From Ceratothoa steindachneri (lineage: Eukaryota; Arthropoda; Malacostraca; Isopoda; Cymothoidae): a stretch of 64,000 nt of DNA. The stretch covers positions 86,224,354 through 86,288,353 of the forward strand of contig OZ018335.1 in NCBI GenBank assembly GCA_963969495.1, in the 5' to 3' direction. The notes below the pieces were generated by a model. That model did not search any database. It was given only the letters and a program-made list of their open reading frames with translations, and had not been told where the DNA came from. How positions within the stretch are numbered: the stretch's first letter is position 1; every line of letters starts with the position of its first letter. The position numbers were made by a program, and so were the translations under genes. Below are positions 10,750 to 23,395 of this stretch, one piece after another.

Positions 10750-11790
10750 TAGTTATTTGTGAAGTAGTTTTGTTCTATACTCTCTACATTTTCCTGAGAG
10801 TCGTCGAGCTTGCTGTCTGCGTTTTTCTGCCGGGTAAATCACTGTTGAGCATATTAGAGTGGTGTATAGCTTATTTATGTTATTGGTGCTGATGCTTTTG
10901 AACCAATAATGTTCTAGGTCGATTTTCATTTGTGTTTTTGAAACCGTGTTGACGTGACGCACAGTCTCAGGGCTTTATTCTCGTTTATATAGACATAAAT
11001 TTTTTCATTGACGATTACGTCCTTAAATTTTGGCGGTTGGTGTTAATATTCTACTTTTCGTATATGTTCATGTTATTGATTTCGGTAACCTTCTACCTTG
11101 ACTGTAATCATGCGTTTCAATAGGAAGTGGGAATGATTTGTCTCATGTCATCAACGATTTGTAGATATATCGCATCTTCTTGTACTGGCGCGGAAAAATT
11201 CCAGTGTGTACACGAGGCAGTGTTAGTGGAGACAGGCATCGAGTTCAAATTCGGGCCCTCTGTAGTGCTGAACATGATTCAGGCTCTCCTCCTCACATTG
11301 TAATAACAGAAAACCATTTCGTACAGAGGCTTCTATTGGAGACTTCTCAGCCAAACCTTATCGATGGCCTTCTTACATCTTGCAGTAACAGGTCTACATA
11401 TTTGCCTTCAACTTTACAGCGCGCGAGTTTTTCGTTAGAAGGCCGAAGGCTGAATCTGGCCTTCCTTTTGTGGAAACCAGTGATGCTGAGGTTTGTGGGT
11501 TCCAGGTAGTTAGCTGGTCTTGTAGCCTGTTAGCTAGAAGAATTTCGTAGACTTTTTCCAAGAACTTTAAGATGGATATCTGCCGGTAATTCACCAATCA
11601 ATCAGGAGAGGAATTCCTTCCCTCTAGGTATAAAAGGGATTTTTGACATTTTTAGACAGTCAGGAAAGTATCCCGTATTTAGGAAATCACCGTGTTGGTG
11701 ATTCTTGAATGATCTCCCTATTGGTATGTAGTAGGGTTTTGGGTGATCTTCATCTAACCTTATATTTAGAGAAATTAACAGTTGCAATGA
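10750..11790 (-). pseudogene. LINE reverse transcriptase relic (unassigned non-LTR clade)
   Basis: Minus-strand blocks appear in the expected order of a non-LTR reverse transcriptase. GYFPDCLKMSKIPFIP lies near 11690-11620. NYRQISILKFLEKVYEILLA near 11590-11520 corresponds to the usual NYRPISLL motif. A GRPDSAFGLLTK block and then KAIDKVWL follow near 11450-11340, the motif-A region with the first catalytic aspartate. A C-terminal block reads INKLYTTLICSTVIYP near 10880-10830. No YADD box, endonuclease or gag was found. Several stops and frameshifts mark an old insertion. Clade cannot be decided from these scraps. Confidence 0.65.
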
Positions 11791-11799
11791 CCTCCGCAG

Positions 11800-12245
11800 T
11801 TCTTATTAGGGATCCATTGCTCGCTATTTCCCTAATTTCATTGAATTTGAATTGTAGGTTCGTTCGATCTATTATCGATTAAGATATTTAATCATTTGGC
11901 CTTCTAATTCATGGTCGGATTCTTCATTGTCATCGGGTGGTATTGAGAAGATTTCCTTCCAGAACGTGTTAAATCTTTGCTCAATTAGTCATCGCCCAAT
12001 TAGTTTCTTGATGTTACGGCAGAATCTTTTACGAACTTACTTTGCTCTCTACCCTGGCCATTAGGCTGTTCCAGTTCTCTGCCCATTAGATATTTTTACC
12101 ATTTTTTGAGAGCATATGGAATATATGATCCTTGTTTCTTGCAGGACAAAATAAACACGATAATCCAAACTTTATAATTTTTCATTATAACGCCAAAAAC
12201 AACCTTTATTCACAAGCTAATCTGAGGAAAAAAGCGGGAAATACT
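11800..12245. other. Non-coding spacer
   Basis: Nothing recognised between the LINE relic (minus) and the PLE relic (plus). It may contain decayed parts of either. Confidence 0.4.
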
Positions 12246-12249
12246 AATT

Positions 12250-12740
12250 AGATTATATTTCCATATTCGCCCAAATTAATTAATTCTAAAAAGTTAGCAG
12301 GGGCCAACAACATTAATGTTGCCTTTAAATACGAAAACACCATACGAAATAGTCTGTCTAAAAATAGATTTCCACCGATACAGAACAGGGCACTTATTGT
12401 ATACCATACAAAGTTTGCTATCGAATATACTTTGGCAAAAACAGGATATTCTCCAAGAGAATGAAGGAACACAAATGCAATATGCGCCGTGAAATCCTAT
12501 TCTTTAGCCTTTTCTTACCTCTGTCAAATGAGGACTATTCCATTTACATAGAAAATGCCAATTTATTTATAATTACCACAACTATGTACAAAGGCGCCAA
12601 ATAGATTCAGCCCTCATAAAGGAAATGCTAAACTTTAATTCTTCCGATAGACAATTCAACACTAATCCCTTTATAATCACAAGACTCATCCTGCCTTTGC
12701 GAAAAAATATCGATCTATACCAATCCTCTGAGTAAAACAT
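12250..12740 (+). pseudogene. Penelope-like element relic, GIY-YIG endonuclease region
   Basis: Plus-strand translation gives the post-RT linker and nuclease of a Penelope-type protein. FPYSPKLINSKKLAG is followed by NINVAFKYENTIRNSLSKNR (12300-12370), matching the block before the nuclease. Then comes IVYHTKFAIEYTLAKTGYSP, the GIY-YIG core equivalent of VYxIxC...YxGxTG, and after a frame change RMKEHKCNMRRE. After another, RRQIDSALIKEMLNFNSSD carries the conserved catalytic glutamate region. The reverse transcriptase upstream was not recognised. It differs clearly from the 3.6-6.0-kb PLE, so at least two PLE lineages occur here. Confidence 0.72.
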
Positions 12741-12889
12741 CGGTTTATATATAGTAAAGAATGCACACACTTACATCCATTACTATATACATATAAACCA
12801 AAGTTCCGATAAGCCGTTTACTAGAAGTGCCGCAAATGATCCGGACGTTTAGGTTTCTTTTAGATTGAATCGGTATTATTTGCATAGCA

Positions 12890-13025
12890 TCTACCTTATG
12901 TTCAATCTCGTGTATGTTGGCTTGGCAGCATGGATGCGAGAGTGAAGATATTCTTCCTGCAGCTGACGTACCACAGTCTGTCGCATAAATCTGTCACGCT
13001 CTCCTTGTCCACAAACTCATCGTAA
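12890..13025 (-). pseudogene. Tc1-like transposase fragment
   Basis: A minus-strand frame reads RQTVVRQLQEEYLHSRIHAA followed by KP, the end of the second helix-turn-helix plus the linker to the catalytic domain in Tc1 transposases. A homologous stretch occurs in opposite orientation at 13265-13345. Only about 45 codons remain. Confidence 0.55.
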
Positions 13026-13119
13026 GTGGCTATTGCAGAGATTGCAGCTATTGCAGAGATAATCAAGTGCTCCAAAATGTATTCTATAGTATTCTGTTAA
13101 TCTATAACAAAATAAGTTT

Positions 13120-13560
13120 ATATAAGCCTGGTAAATTAACCGGTATGCTAAGGAAGATCGTAAAAATGGAAACCCGAGCAATTATCCAAATTGTGAATAA
13201 TCACCGTTTAAAAACCCCTGCAGCAGTTTCTAGAGAGTTTAGTGAGATTTTAAACATCATTGCTCCAGGGAGTCTGTGGTACATCAGCTGCAAGAAGAAA
13301 ATCTTGACTGTTGCACGAACGCAGTCAACCCAATGATTAGTCTTAGGAACAAGGAGGCTTGTCTTACATTCGTTACTTAGCACATTGCATGGATTGATGA
13401 CCACTGGAGATGAGTCAACTTCTGTGACAAATTGAAGTTCATTTTTTTCGGTTACGGGGGCAGGAGGTTCGTTCGTGGCAGGCCAAATATTCTCTATCAA
13501 GTCCACTGAAATAAGAGAAGTTTGGCGGAATTGCCTTAGACATTGGCGTGATTTCGCTAG
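13120..13560 (+). pseudogene. Tc1-like transposase relic with first catalytic region
   Basis: The plus strand shows the second DNA-binding motif (ETRAIIQIVNNHRLKTPAAV, SREFSEI). After a frame change it reads SVVHQLQEENLDCCTNAVNP, then MISLRNKEACLTFVT and HIAWIDDHWR. The first catalytic block follows as VNFCDKLKFIFFGYGGRRFV, where relatives have FSDExxF, so the conserved glutamate after the aspartate is replaced. Two in-frame stops interrupt it. The second and third acidic residues are absent. The minus-strand frame over 13201-13584 is a shadow of this relic. Confidence 0.68.
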
Positions 13561-13589
13561 AAGGCATTGGGCCGTTTGTATCACTACAA

Positions 13590-15506
13590 AGCAAAATTAA
13601 TGCTTAAGTGTACAAAAAGAGTTGCTAGACAAGCATGCTTTGGGCCATTTACGACTATCCGAAACCTAACCAGCAATTTTAATTCAGCTACCCTCCTTCC
13701 CCTAAATAACACGACCAATTCAGTGAAAACCCTCTTGGACTAAGAGCACATTATTGTAATTAATTGTTCTGAACAGGTTACGACGTGAATCATATAGAAA
13801 TGTTGTTAAGACACTCGTAGTGAAGTCTAAATGGAGAAATGCAAAAAACAATTCATGGCCTCTGTGAAATTCTTCAAGATGAATAAAGTGAGATTAATGC
13901 TCAAGAATGCCATCAGTTAGTTCGTTCATGTGACAGTAGATGTAAACGAACAATCGAGAATAAAGGCCTTCTCAGGAAATAGTAATTACTTAAAACTTCT
14001 ACACATTTCTTTTAATAATATAATCCTTATATTCGATTAAAAATATTTCTACTCTCGTTTGAATCATATCTAGTAATTTTCAGATCAGCTGGTAATTTTC
14101 GTTTTATTCATCTATATTTGCATAAAACTTACTCATACGCAATTTATACCAGTCTTATTCTACGCCAATTTTTGAAACGTTGTACTTCCCTTCGTAAATT
14201 TTATGAATCATTGGTTTTCACGGTTATCGGACAGCTGAGGCAACTCACCCACCCATTACCGTAAAAAGTCTCTTAAGCCATCAAGAGGAAGACTGACACC
14301 CACAGTTGACTGCAAAAGTTACAAGAACAGGCAGGGCTTAAAAGTAACTAGTGTATCATAGTGTTTTTGAATAATAATAATATCACCGATCTTCAGGCAT
14401 CTTATATGCCATTAATTTCTGGTAGTTTTTATGGTTTAGAAAATAATTTTTTAACATTTATTTCGAACTATTAACGCTAAAGAGCTGTGACAACTAAAAA
14501 CTACATATCGTATTATCGGAATTATGAGGGATCCTTCAGTTATTTATTCGTAATTGGGGGAAACTTTCATCTTTCACTGCTAAACTTTTAAAAGATTAAT
14601 CCTCCCGTACATGTAGGAAAGCAAGGCTTAAACGGTCAATTTAAAATAACATGTGGAGTACATTGAAATAATATATAATAAAAAGACCGAATTTTCTTAT
14701 CTCACTTGTCGCAAAAATGGACTTATTTCTCCCCAAAATTTTCACAAATTATGTATAATCTATTAATTAAAATAGAATTTCCTGGAACTATTAGTCTGAA
14801 TATTTTATTAGGTATGTACGCTTTATGTTAAATTGAATAATGTTATTTTTTTACTTATTTTATTCTAGTTCAGAATTATCTTTGAACACAGAATAAATAT
14901 TTAGTAATTTGAAGTCGTTAGATATTTGGGACTGAAGAGGCTGCTTTAGTGATACAAGAACAATTTACAACTGCGAAATAAGGGTGTCAAGGAAAACACA
15001 CATTCAACAGAGTTTGTCTACGTCAAACATCACTTTCTGTTCATCTTGATATTTAAGCTGTAGCTAAACAAATCATCTCCTCTCTATATCATGGATCAGA
15101 CATTAAGTTCGATTTATTTAACAATCTTTTTCGTAAACTTATTACGGGGATTCTATTTCTCAAACTAGGACAGAAAACCTATAACAAGAATTATCCTTTC
15201 TTTTATACAGTTAAAATATTTTTCACTCACAAACGTAGAGAATTTATAAAAGTTTTAGTCACGAGAGAACTGTCAACATCCATTTACTACTTTAAAAGAC
15301 TTTAGTCACCCAAACCCAAAAGTTTCCTGCAAACGACAGGGTTACATATAACTTTAATTTTTCTAGCCAATATATGCTTCTCTTTGTCAATGTTCCTGCC
15401 AATAATCTAGCTACTATCATTTCAGAAACATTACATCATCTTATACATGCTCAACTTTCAATTGTCATAAAGTTATGCGAATCCATTGAGGAGAAAGAAT
15501 AAATAT
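13590..15506. other. AT-rich region, no gene recognised
   Basis: No frame of interest on either strand and no repeat match within the window. Confidence 0.5.
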
Positions 15507-15511
15507 GTATA

Positions 15512-16975
15512 TGTGATAGAACGAGTTCAGAGCTGCGTTCATTTCAACTCCTATCCCATATTAGTTAAAACCTCGAGGAGGCCCACGTGCATCTTCGATT
15601 CGAGGCTTGGAGTCTTATCAACAGCTACCGGACGTCAATGTTTAAACAAGGAGGTTATCGTCCCCCCCGTTCGCCCCCATACGCCGACCTCGCCAGATCG
15701 AGTTAGGCTTATGGACAGATAAGGCATTTTTCTCCGGCCCAGCTGTGCGTTCCCTCGAAGCTTCCACCCCATTCTCCCCCACGCCAAGGAGATGTCCTGG
15801 CTATTTATATGGAAACTTTACCACTAAGATCAGATTGGAGATCCAGATTTTCGTCGCGAAACATCACCACGACCCTCTCTCCCTTTGTGCGCCAAGGGAC
15901 CTCGACCTCGAGATTCACCATCACTTGTCCAGAAAGAGGACAATATTCCTTGAGTGCCAAAGGTTCGAGCCTTTAGTGACGCCAAGTCCCCAAGGCATCC
16001 CCCCCCTGTTGTTCAAGGAGAACAGCATTAGAACAGCCATTGTTCGTTTTGAGCCCTTCGCCAAGAAACGGTTCTTATCCCCCCCCCCTGTTGTTCAAGG
16101 AGAACAGCATTAGAACAGCCATTGTTCGTTTTGAGCCCTTCGCCAAGAAACGGTTCTCATCCCCCCCCCCTGTTGTTCAAGGAGAACAGCATTAGAACAG
16201 CCATTGTTCGTTTTGAGCCCTTCGCCAAGAAACGGTTCTCATCCCCCCCTGTTGTTCAAGGAGAACAACATTAGAACAGCCATTGTTCGTTTTGAGCCCT
16301 TCGCCAAGAAACGGTTCTCACCCCCCCTGTTGTTCAAAGGAGAACAACATTAGAACAGCCATTGTTCTTGAGCCCGTAGACAAGAGACGGTTCTCATCCC
16401 CCCCCTTTGTTCAGAAGAGAACCTAGAACAGCCATTGTTCGTCAAGCCGTTCGTCGAGTAACGGTTCTCCTTTCCAAGACGCCACGTCAGGATCCTTTTA
16501 TCCCCCCCCTTCGGCTGGAACTCGCCAGCGGACCGAATATTCCTTCAAGTACCTTCCACTGCACCCTAATGAAGTTACGTAAGCCAAGCGTCACCTTTTG
16601 AGTATTGATCCCTTATTTGTCAATTCTATCCTGTGCTTTAAATGGTTTATCGAACCATCCCATCTCTTTAACTCCATATTTGTTTTACCTTTTTTGATCC
16701 CTTAAATCCTTGGATTAGCCCGAGTCTCCACGACCCTTTCCATTCTGTTTGTCAATATTTTCCGTTTTTGTGTTTGCTGATAGTTATTATTAATAAAACT
16801 TTATTTTATTAATGATAGCAATATTATTATCCTTGAGCTCAGTTCCACTTCTTAAGCATTTTGAAGATACATAATATCGGCCGCCAGACAGTAAAAACGC
16901 ACTCTAGAGATAATTAAGGAAGTTCCCTCAACGAATAGTGATATATGGTATATCGTCGGGAGTCATTCTACGACA
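15512..16975 (+). mobile_element. Solo gypsy LTR (1464 bp) with 5-bp target duplication
   Basis: Starts TGTGATAGAAC and ends TTCTACGACA, the same termini as the LTRs of the 32068-38210 element. It is flanked exactly by GTATA on both sides (15507-15511 and 16976-16980). With no internal domain it is the product expected from recombination between the two LTRs of a full element. It is about 150 bp longer than the other two LTRs because its internal tandem array has six units rather than four. An AATAAA signal followed by an inverted TTTATT stretch lies near 16793. Confidence 0.93.
16005..16480 (+). repeat. Six-unit ~78-bp tandem array inside LTR
   Basis: Each unit carries TTGTTCAAGGAGAACA, then GAACAGCCATTGTTC (an inverted repeat), then a GAGCCC...AACGGTTCTCA segment and a C-tract. 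Four units are of one subtype (CTTCGCCAAGAAACGG), followed by one of a second (GTAGACAAGAGACGG) and one of a third (GTTCGTCGAGTAACGG). The homologous arrays at 32566 and 37389 have four units each with the same final two subtypes, so the first subtype has amplified here. Confidence 0.88.
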
Positions 16976-16980
16976 GTATA

Positions 16981-18187
16981 CAAATCATCTTTTATTAAAC
17001 GGACGATTAAGATGTCAAGGATATATTTTAATGAAACTTGTTTATATTTCGGAAATTGACTTTTTCTAATTATAATTTTATCTAGATCTTTAATAGGAAA
17101 ATGATAGATATGGTGCTTTTGAGGCTCTATATAATCTAAAAACTCCTAAATTCCAATTTTAGTTCAACGGTTACTTTGATGTCTGATATGGAAATGGAGA
17201 GGTTAAGAGACAGTATTAAAGCGCAAAGATCATAGGTCAGATTTTGGGGGTTTGAGTAGTGCATGAGCCTGTTAGTCACGGACCAAAAGAGATGTAAGGG
17301 AGGGGGAAACGGGCTTCTGGTAGACGATGTTCTTAAATCTCTTGAAGGGATTCATTATTGCGGAAAAATGCGTCAAGTATATGCTTTATGGCACATTGTA
17401 GGAATCGGTAAGGGCAGATGAAGGCTTGGTAAAAGAGTGAAACAAGGCCTTGAAAGGCATGATTTGTTGCAGTCATATCAAGATGAGGCAGTCCATAGTG
17501 GGGAGATAAAGTTTATACTAAGAAATCTTGGAAAACTGTAGAGGATTTAAAGTTTCCTGGTGTTTGGATCTTCTTACATTTTTCTTTTACTTTCGTTTAT
17601 CCATATTTGCATAATTGCACGCATTCTTCTTCCCACTATTTTTGCATCTATATAGCATCATTACTTTTACTACGTATTTTAACGTATACATATATATTTT
17701 CCATGCTATTGTTGGTATCATTTACGCGCATCCTTTCTTGTAATTTCCTTTTTAATCATGTTTTGACCTAAACGTATCTTTTTAAACTTTTTATTATTAT
17801 TTACGTTTGGTGTTTTGTTTTGGTTGTATTTTATATTTTTTTACTTTAACGATATTTTAATTAAGGCATCTTTAACTTCTGTTAATTTATTACTACTTTT
17901 ACACAGGTTAACAAAATTCAAAACGTTTCATGGTTCTTGCGTGATTGCAGCTTAACCTGATATAAATCAACTAAAATAGCTCAGTAGTTTTCTCTCTTAC
18001 GTTCCTGGTTTTGCATAAATTCTGTTAAAGTAGTTTTTTATTATCTTTTGAGTGGGTAACCTTTGTGAGAGAAAGATTTCCTTTAAACAAATTTAAATTA
18101 TACTTCTTCAGCATGTGTTATGAAAAATGTTCCATCGTGTTCAGATTGTCTTGAGGTGGAAGTGAAAAGATTCGAGATATCTGCTCT
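16981..18187. other. AT-rich region, no gene recognised
   Basis: No recognisable coding sequence. T-rich tracts occupy 17560-17900. Confidence 0.5.
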
Positions 18188-18480
18188 TCCTCGCGCGAGC
18201 TGATAAAGTCAGACATAGCCAAGCGTTTCCAGGTCAGCCAGAGGCTAGTCAATAGAGTCATAAAGATTCTCAAGGATGGGTAAGACCTCAAAGATTGACC
18301 TAAGTCAGGTAGAACTGAAGCTGTCAACCGTTTCGAAAGACATGACGGCTGCGTGTTAAGCGTTGCCCAAGACTTTTCCAAGGTCCGGTGTGTGTCTAAG
18401 ACCAAGCACACGTTCTCCATGATGATTTCCGGCGCCGTGGCGTCGAATGGTGATAGGATGACGCCAGAGTGGAACAACGT
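18188..18480 (+). pseudogene. Mariner-superfamily transposase relic
   Basis: A clean helix-turn-helix reads SRELIKSDIAKRFQVSQRLV then NRVIKILKDG (18191-18280), followed directly by a stop. After a gap the frame continues with KTKHTFSMMISGAVASNGDR and MTPEW near 18400-18475. This resembles the block after the first catalytic aspartate in mariner/maT-type transposases, where relatives have a SVMVFG-like sequence. The catalytic middle is missing. The overlapping minus-strand frame of 119 codons is a shadow. Confidence 0.58.
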
Positions 18481-18489
18481 ATTTTATCG

Positions 18490-21400
18490 CACCATTCTTA
18501 TTAGAACTTTCATCTTAGGAAAAGTTAGTGCTTGCCTCAATAGTCGATGTCAACTTTTACGCTTGGTTGGCTCTTTATTTAATTATTCTTTAATTTTATT
18601 AACGTCAACTTTGATGCCTCAAGCATTGCACTTGACGAGACTGATTAATTGCCTTCCTTGAATAACGTCTTTTGTTTATAATCCTCTATTGCAAAATCCT
18701 TTTCTTTCACATTGGCAAAATGATAAAATGTCTTCCTTGTATTAACGATATAGGCTTCTTCCTCAGGCAAAAGCTTCCTTCTTCCTCTTCACCAGGTATC
18801 ACTTCTCCTGTTTATACATCTAAAGGGAGAAGCAACGAATCATAAAGTTTCTTATTTTAATTGGATGTGAAAGAATGAGAACATACATGAGGAAAAAACT
18901 ATATCACTACTGATACTGTTTAATCCTTCTGAAGTGCAACGTGGTTGAGACATTAGTAACTACCTATTCTAGCCAAAGATATAGCTTAGACCATTTTACG
19001 ATATTATAATTTCATCATAAAGTAATAATTCACGAATTTATAAAACATAATCCGTTCAGATGATTTATAAACTTTTCATATCATACTTTCGAGAAAAGGA
19101 AAACATCGACTCAAATCCACTTTTCTTTTGAATTTGGTCTCTTTTTTTTCCACGTGTACACGATTTCAGCATGCTTCTTCCTTTTTTTTTATGAGTGACC
19201 TTTAGTTCAGCGGATTATCCACTAGCCATCTATCTGAGAGATAAAATTGGCTTAAAAGGATAATCTTAAGCTCTTTCAGTATCTGTTTCAAAAGAGACTA
19301 AGGCAGATAAAATTTGCAGGTCTATAAAAGCGCTTACCGAAACCTCTCGTCTCGTAATCTTACTTCCCACGATACCTCGTCACACAAATCCTGCTACTGT
19401 AACCCTATCTATATATCTATGTGGTTATGAGGACTCGCTTTCTTTAGAAAAATAATATAGAAGAAAAAAGCCATGGAATTAGTCACATCTTCTTAGAGGT
19501 GTTCAAATTCACTGATAGGCCAGTATTTGAAAAGGAAATAAGATGCGTACATTTAAAATTCAATATCTCCCATACATTATCTGAAAGAGGAAAGGGTTTT
19601 AAAGAAGGGAGAAATTCCTACAATATATTAACTATGCCAACGATCCGTTTTAAATCGTGGATGAGATCTCCAGACCGGCTGATGAAATGTACATATAAAA
19701 CAGAAGGTATAGTAAAAAGGTTATTATTGCATTTTTCACCACTCAGAAAGCAGAGAAGCCCCATTACCCAGTGGAGGGCCACTCGTTCCAAATTCAGGAG
19801 TTTGCTAGGAAGAAGATCTCTCAAACAAGTTTTGGTAAGGAAGAGGGATCTGTTATGTGTGTGAAGGAAGGGAACATATGTGACTTTGTGCAAGATGACG
19901 TCCCACTAGGCTAACGAAATCTCTTCAGAAAATATTGAACTTTGCAGATTAAATTAAAGTTAAATTTAAATATTTACGCCTTTATCTGCAAAATAATACA
20001 TTTATATTTATTATATAATTATTTGAAGTGGGCCATTTTGAATCCGAGAATCTTGGAATAAAGCACTTAATAGCCCACATGTGGTGAAGCCGGTAGCATA
20101 AAGCAAAAAGTGTTGCAAATTACTGATGTAAAAGCCTGTCTATCTAACTTTTAACTTATGACACACACGTCACTTACAAATTTTAATTTCATAACAAATT
20201 CAGGGGTTATTTCCAAAGTATTTTTAAATTTCTCCTAAAATCTGGGATCGAAATTAAATCCTGGAGATGAAGAAATTGTCACCCATATAAAACCTGATAT
20301 CAGAAATGAAATTTATAAGCAAAGCTCAATTTCGAATTCTTTGTACTTTTTTGGAATAAAACAGATCAAATTGCTCCGACAAATTAAGGGATGAACTCTC
20401 TCTTGGAGAACTATGCAAAATTTAAAAGCTTGTTACGCCATATCTTATTTCACAAGTTTTCCTCGCTTGTGGATTTTTATCTTAATTTTTTTTTTTTTTT
20501 TAGATTACCCATTCAGTCATCGAATATTGGGTTTACATTTGGCTAATTCCATTTTTTTTCAAACATAAAATTATAAATTCGAAACTCAGATCACCAAAAA
20601 TATCGCTCCAACCCTTTCAGTATATCATCTTGTATCGACGAATTTGTATTAATTTTTTAATATTATGAGTAGTGTACTTATTCTTTAAAAAATGGCATTA
20701 CTATGTAACTAATAATAATTATTATTATTGACTTGGTTACACAGAACCTAAATTACTTCTAGTTCACAACTTACTCAATAAAAAGGAATAAGCTTTCACT
20801 CGTGTATCGTACCGCTCAGTCCTATCGTGTCCTTTTGAACTATGTCATTGCTTCAAATACGCTCTGCCAATTACATATACCATTTATAATCTTACCAATT
20901 ACAGGGATCAACTGTATATATATATATTTTGTATAAATAAGGAAACTTCGTTGGTAAATAGAGTTAACATCAGATTCAAAATAATTGTTTTAGAAAGTAA
21001 TGCATGTAAAGAAAGCTTGGAAGGGCCCCTTTGCATGAAGAACTAAAGTTTATGTCTAAACAGTAATTGTGTCATTTGCCTCATTTCTTTTTGCATGTTA
21101 TTTCATTTGATAATTCGCGAAAACTCAGGATAAAATCGGAATTTTCCCCATAATTTGGAAAAAAGCAAAATAGGTAGGTCTTATATCATAATAATATAAG
21201 CTATATAAGATCAAAAAATAAGTTCGCTTTGGTGAACTTGTCACCTTTAAAGAAAAACATCGGTAAAAGCAACTTACTTTACTAATTTTGCAGTTCATAG
21301 TCTTCAAACAGTTCTCAACCAAGAGAACATCTCTTCTTTAAGCTAGAGATTAAAAATTAGACCAATTTTATTTAATTAATTTATTTTTAAACAGGTGGAG

Positions 21401-22000
21401 AGCTTTTAAGCTGTTTGTCAGTGATTATATTCTATGCCTAGAGGAAAAGTCAAGTTTTTATGCTGAATCGGACCTTCTATGCCTATTATAGTTGACAATT
21501 TGAATTTGAAATAGAATCCTACACAATAGTGGCTACAAAATATGGTAACCTCCGTAAGGTAACAAAAACTTAAATAGTACCTTATCGGAAGGATAAGCAT
21601 AACCAATATGTCTTAAATTTTACCGGTGGAAGGGGGTGTAATAGGTTAGGTCACATGCCTCCATTCTGAATGTTTTGAGTAATTAAAGAAACTTAGAGGC
21701 ATAAAATACATGTTTAAAGTGTATATACCAGGAAAGCTAATGATTAATAAGATAGCTGTAGGAATTATGATACTAAATATTAAAATACTAAATCGTTAAA
21801 AGTCGCGTATCCTTGTAGAAAACAAAAACAACACCACATTGTTCAAGCTATTTGCAAATCCCTCTGTTCCTCTCAAATAACAATCTACTCCTATGATGAA
21901 TTATCTTACTTACGTCTCACATACCATCAGTTTTTAATCATCGCCAGCCAGTAAATCCCTCTTTTACTCCCTCAACCAAACTTCCTTTACTTGCTATATA
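18490..22000. other. Long AT-rich region, no gene recognised
   Basis: Contains overlapping frames of 121 codons (plus, 19499-19864) and 91 codons (minus, 19618-19893). I cannot assign either to a family, and the two overlap on opposite strands, so I treat them as chance frames. No repeats are shared with the rest of the window. Confidence 0.45.
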
Positions 22001-22009
22001 CTTCCCTAA

Positions 22010-23085
22010 TAATTTTTATCACCTCTCATCCAAAGATGCCACTTCTCCTCTCAAATCATTACCTCCAAGTCTTTAATCCAAATTTATTCTCTCTTACCTG
22101 ACTGATATTTTCATTACCTTAATCTCATCTAAAATAATCCAACTAATTTCAAACACACTGCTCTCCAGCCTAATCTAAAGATATTAAACCTGAACCAAAA
22201 TGACACTGTAACCAACTGCCTAATCTCTCACCATCCTTTCTTTCTAAATACTTCGAATTTGAGTGTCAGCCATGATTCTACATCACCTGTAGTCCTAAAA
22301 TGCAGATGAGATCTGCTCTCCTTCATTTAAGACGTGCTTTGCCGTGAGGTTGTTGCAGCTCAGCTTCTATTTTGGTATTTCTTGAAATCTCTGTAGAATC
22401 TGACAGTGTTAACCAGATTGTTATTATTCACCGTCTTCATCAATTCTTGGGTGTGTCTGGAACCGCCTTTAAATGCTTCCACTCCAACTATTTATATTGT
22501 ACTCAAGCTGATATGGGTCGACTTCTCTTTTGCATCTATCTTGTCATTCTTATTCTGATGCCTCATTACGCCACGGCTTAGTCCGTTCTGAGTTGGTGAT
22601 TTTGTCGTCTATTTATATTATCGAGTTGGGAGGAATTTTTCTCTGATACATTTTCGCACCCCTACAACTTCTATTCTCTTCTTGCTGGACTTTGACGTAT
22701 CAACAATGTTTAAATCTTTCTGGTCCATGCTCTTCCTCCTTGGGGACATTTTTCTTCTGCAATTCCCTGCTTCATGATCTGCACTGGCTCCCTACTCGAT
22801 ACAGAATCACCTTTAAGTTACGTATGCCTAAATATAAGTCATTACATACCAATGGTTGCTCCTACCTGTTCTCCTCATTCGCACTATTACAACGCCCCAG
22901 AAATCTGCCCTCGAGTTCTGCGCCATTACTGATTGTTTTTCATAGGTGTCTGAGGTACGTGCATAATCGTGCTTCTCTATACTTAGCAAAAGATTGTGTG
23001 AAGTTATTCTCTCAATGATATGCTCACCGTCTCTTTTACTCCCTCCTTGTATGCCCTGAAGACTCACCTCTTCTTCTCTAGCTTT
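22010..23085 (+). pseudogene. L2/CR1-type LINE relic, RT and C-terminus
   Basis: Plus-strand pieces in order: NLNQNDTVTNCLISHHPFF, whose relatives read LDPNDLxNYRPISxLPF, near 22180-22240; SKYFEF near 22245; the motif-A block FLEISVESDSVNQIVIIHRL with HQFLGVSGTAFKCFHSNY at 22376-22490; and the characteristic end LHDLHWLPTRYRITFKLRM with PKYKSLHTNGCSYLFSSF at 22770-22880, finishing with LYALKTHLFFSSFSL near 23045-23085. This tail is diagnostic of the L2/CR1 group. The endonuclease and the YADD box are not visible, and multiple frameshifts are present. Confidence 0.75.
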
Positions 23086-23089
23086 TCTT

Positions 23090-23394
23090 TATAGCTAAGT
23101 ACTCTGTGGAGGGCTATTTCATTGAGGAGAATCATACAAAAACATTATTACCTATAGGGATTGCATTTTCAAGTGCTACTATGTGGACCTATCAAATTTG
23201 CACTGAATCCCGAAATTTATGTTGTAAAATTTAAAGATTTGACGGCAGATTTTACAAATACTTCTAAGGCATACGCAGCTAATATCTCCGAAAGGGATCA
23301 TTAAAGACTATTGCTGTGTTTAGGGGAATTAAATGCCGTATTATGTTAGTCAGCAACGTGTTAACGTGAAGTCAGTGTCTCTCGACAGCTATAT
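23090..23394. other. Spacer between LINE relic and DNA transposon
   Basis: Any 3' untranslated tail of the L2-type LINE would lie here. I see no terminal repeat that would define its end. Confidence 0.4.
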
Positions 23395-23395
23395 A

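Noticed and set aside
13201..13584. 127-codon minus-strand frame containing WPATNEPPAPV, considered as BEL/Pao or a host exon
   Set aside because: It overlaps, antisense, a clear plus-strand Tc1 transposase relic, so it is a shadow frame.
19191..19265. tRNA-like A-box (TTAGTTCAGCGG)
   Set aside because: No B-box and no convincing acceptor or T-arm pairing follows.
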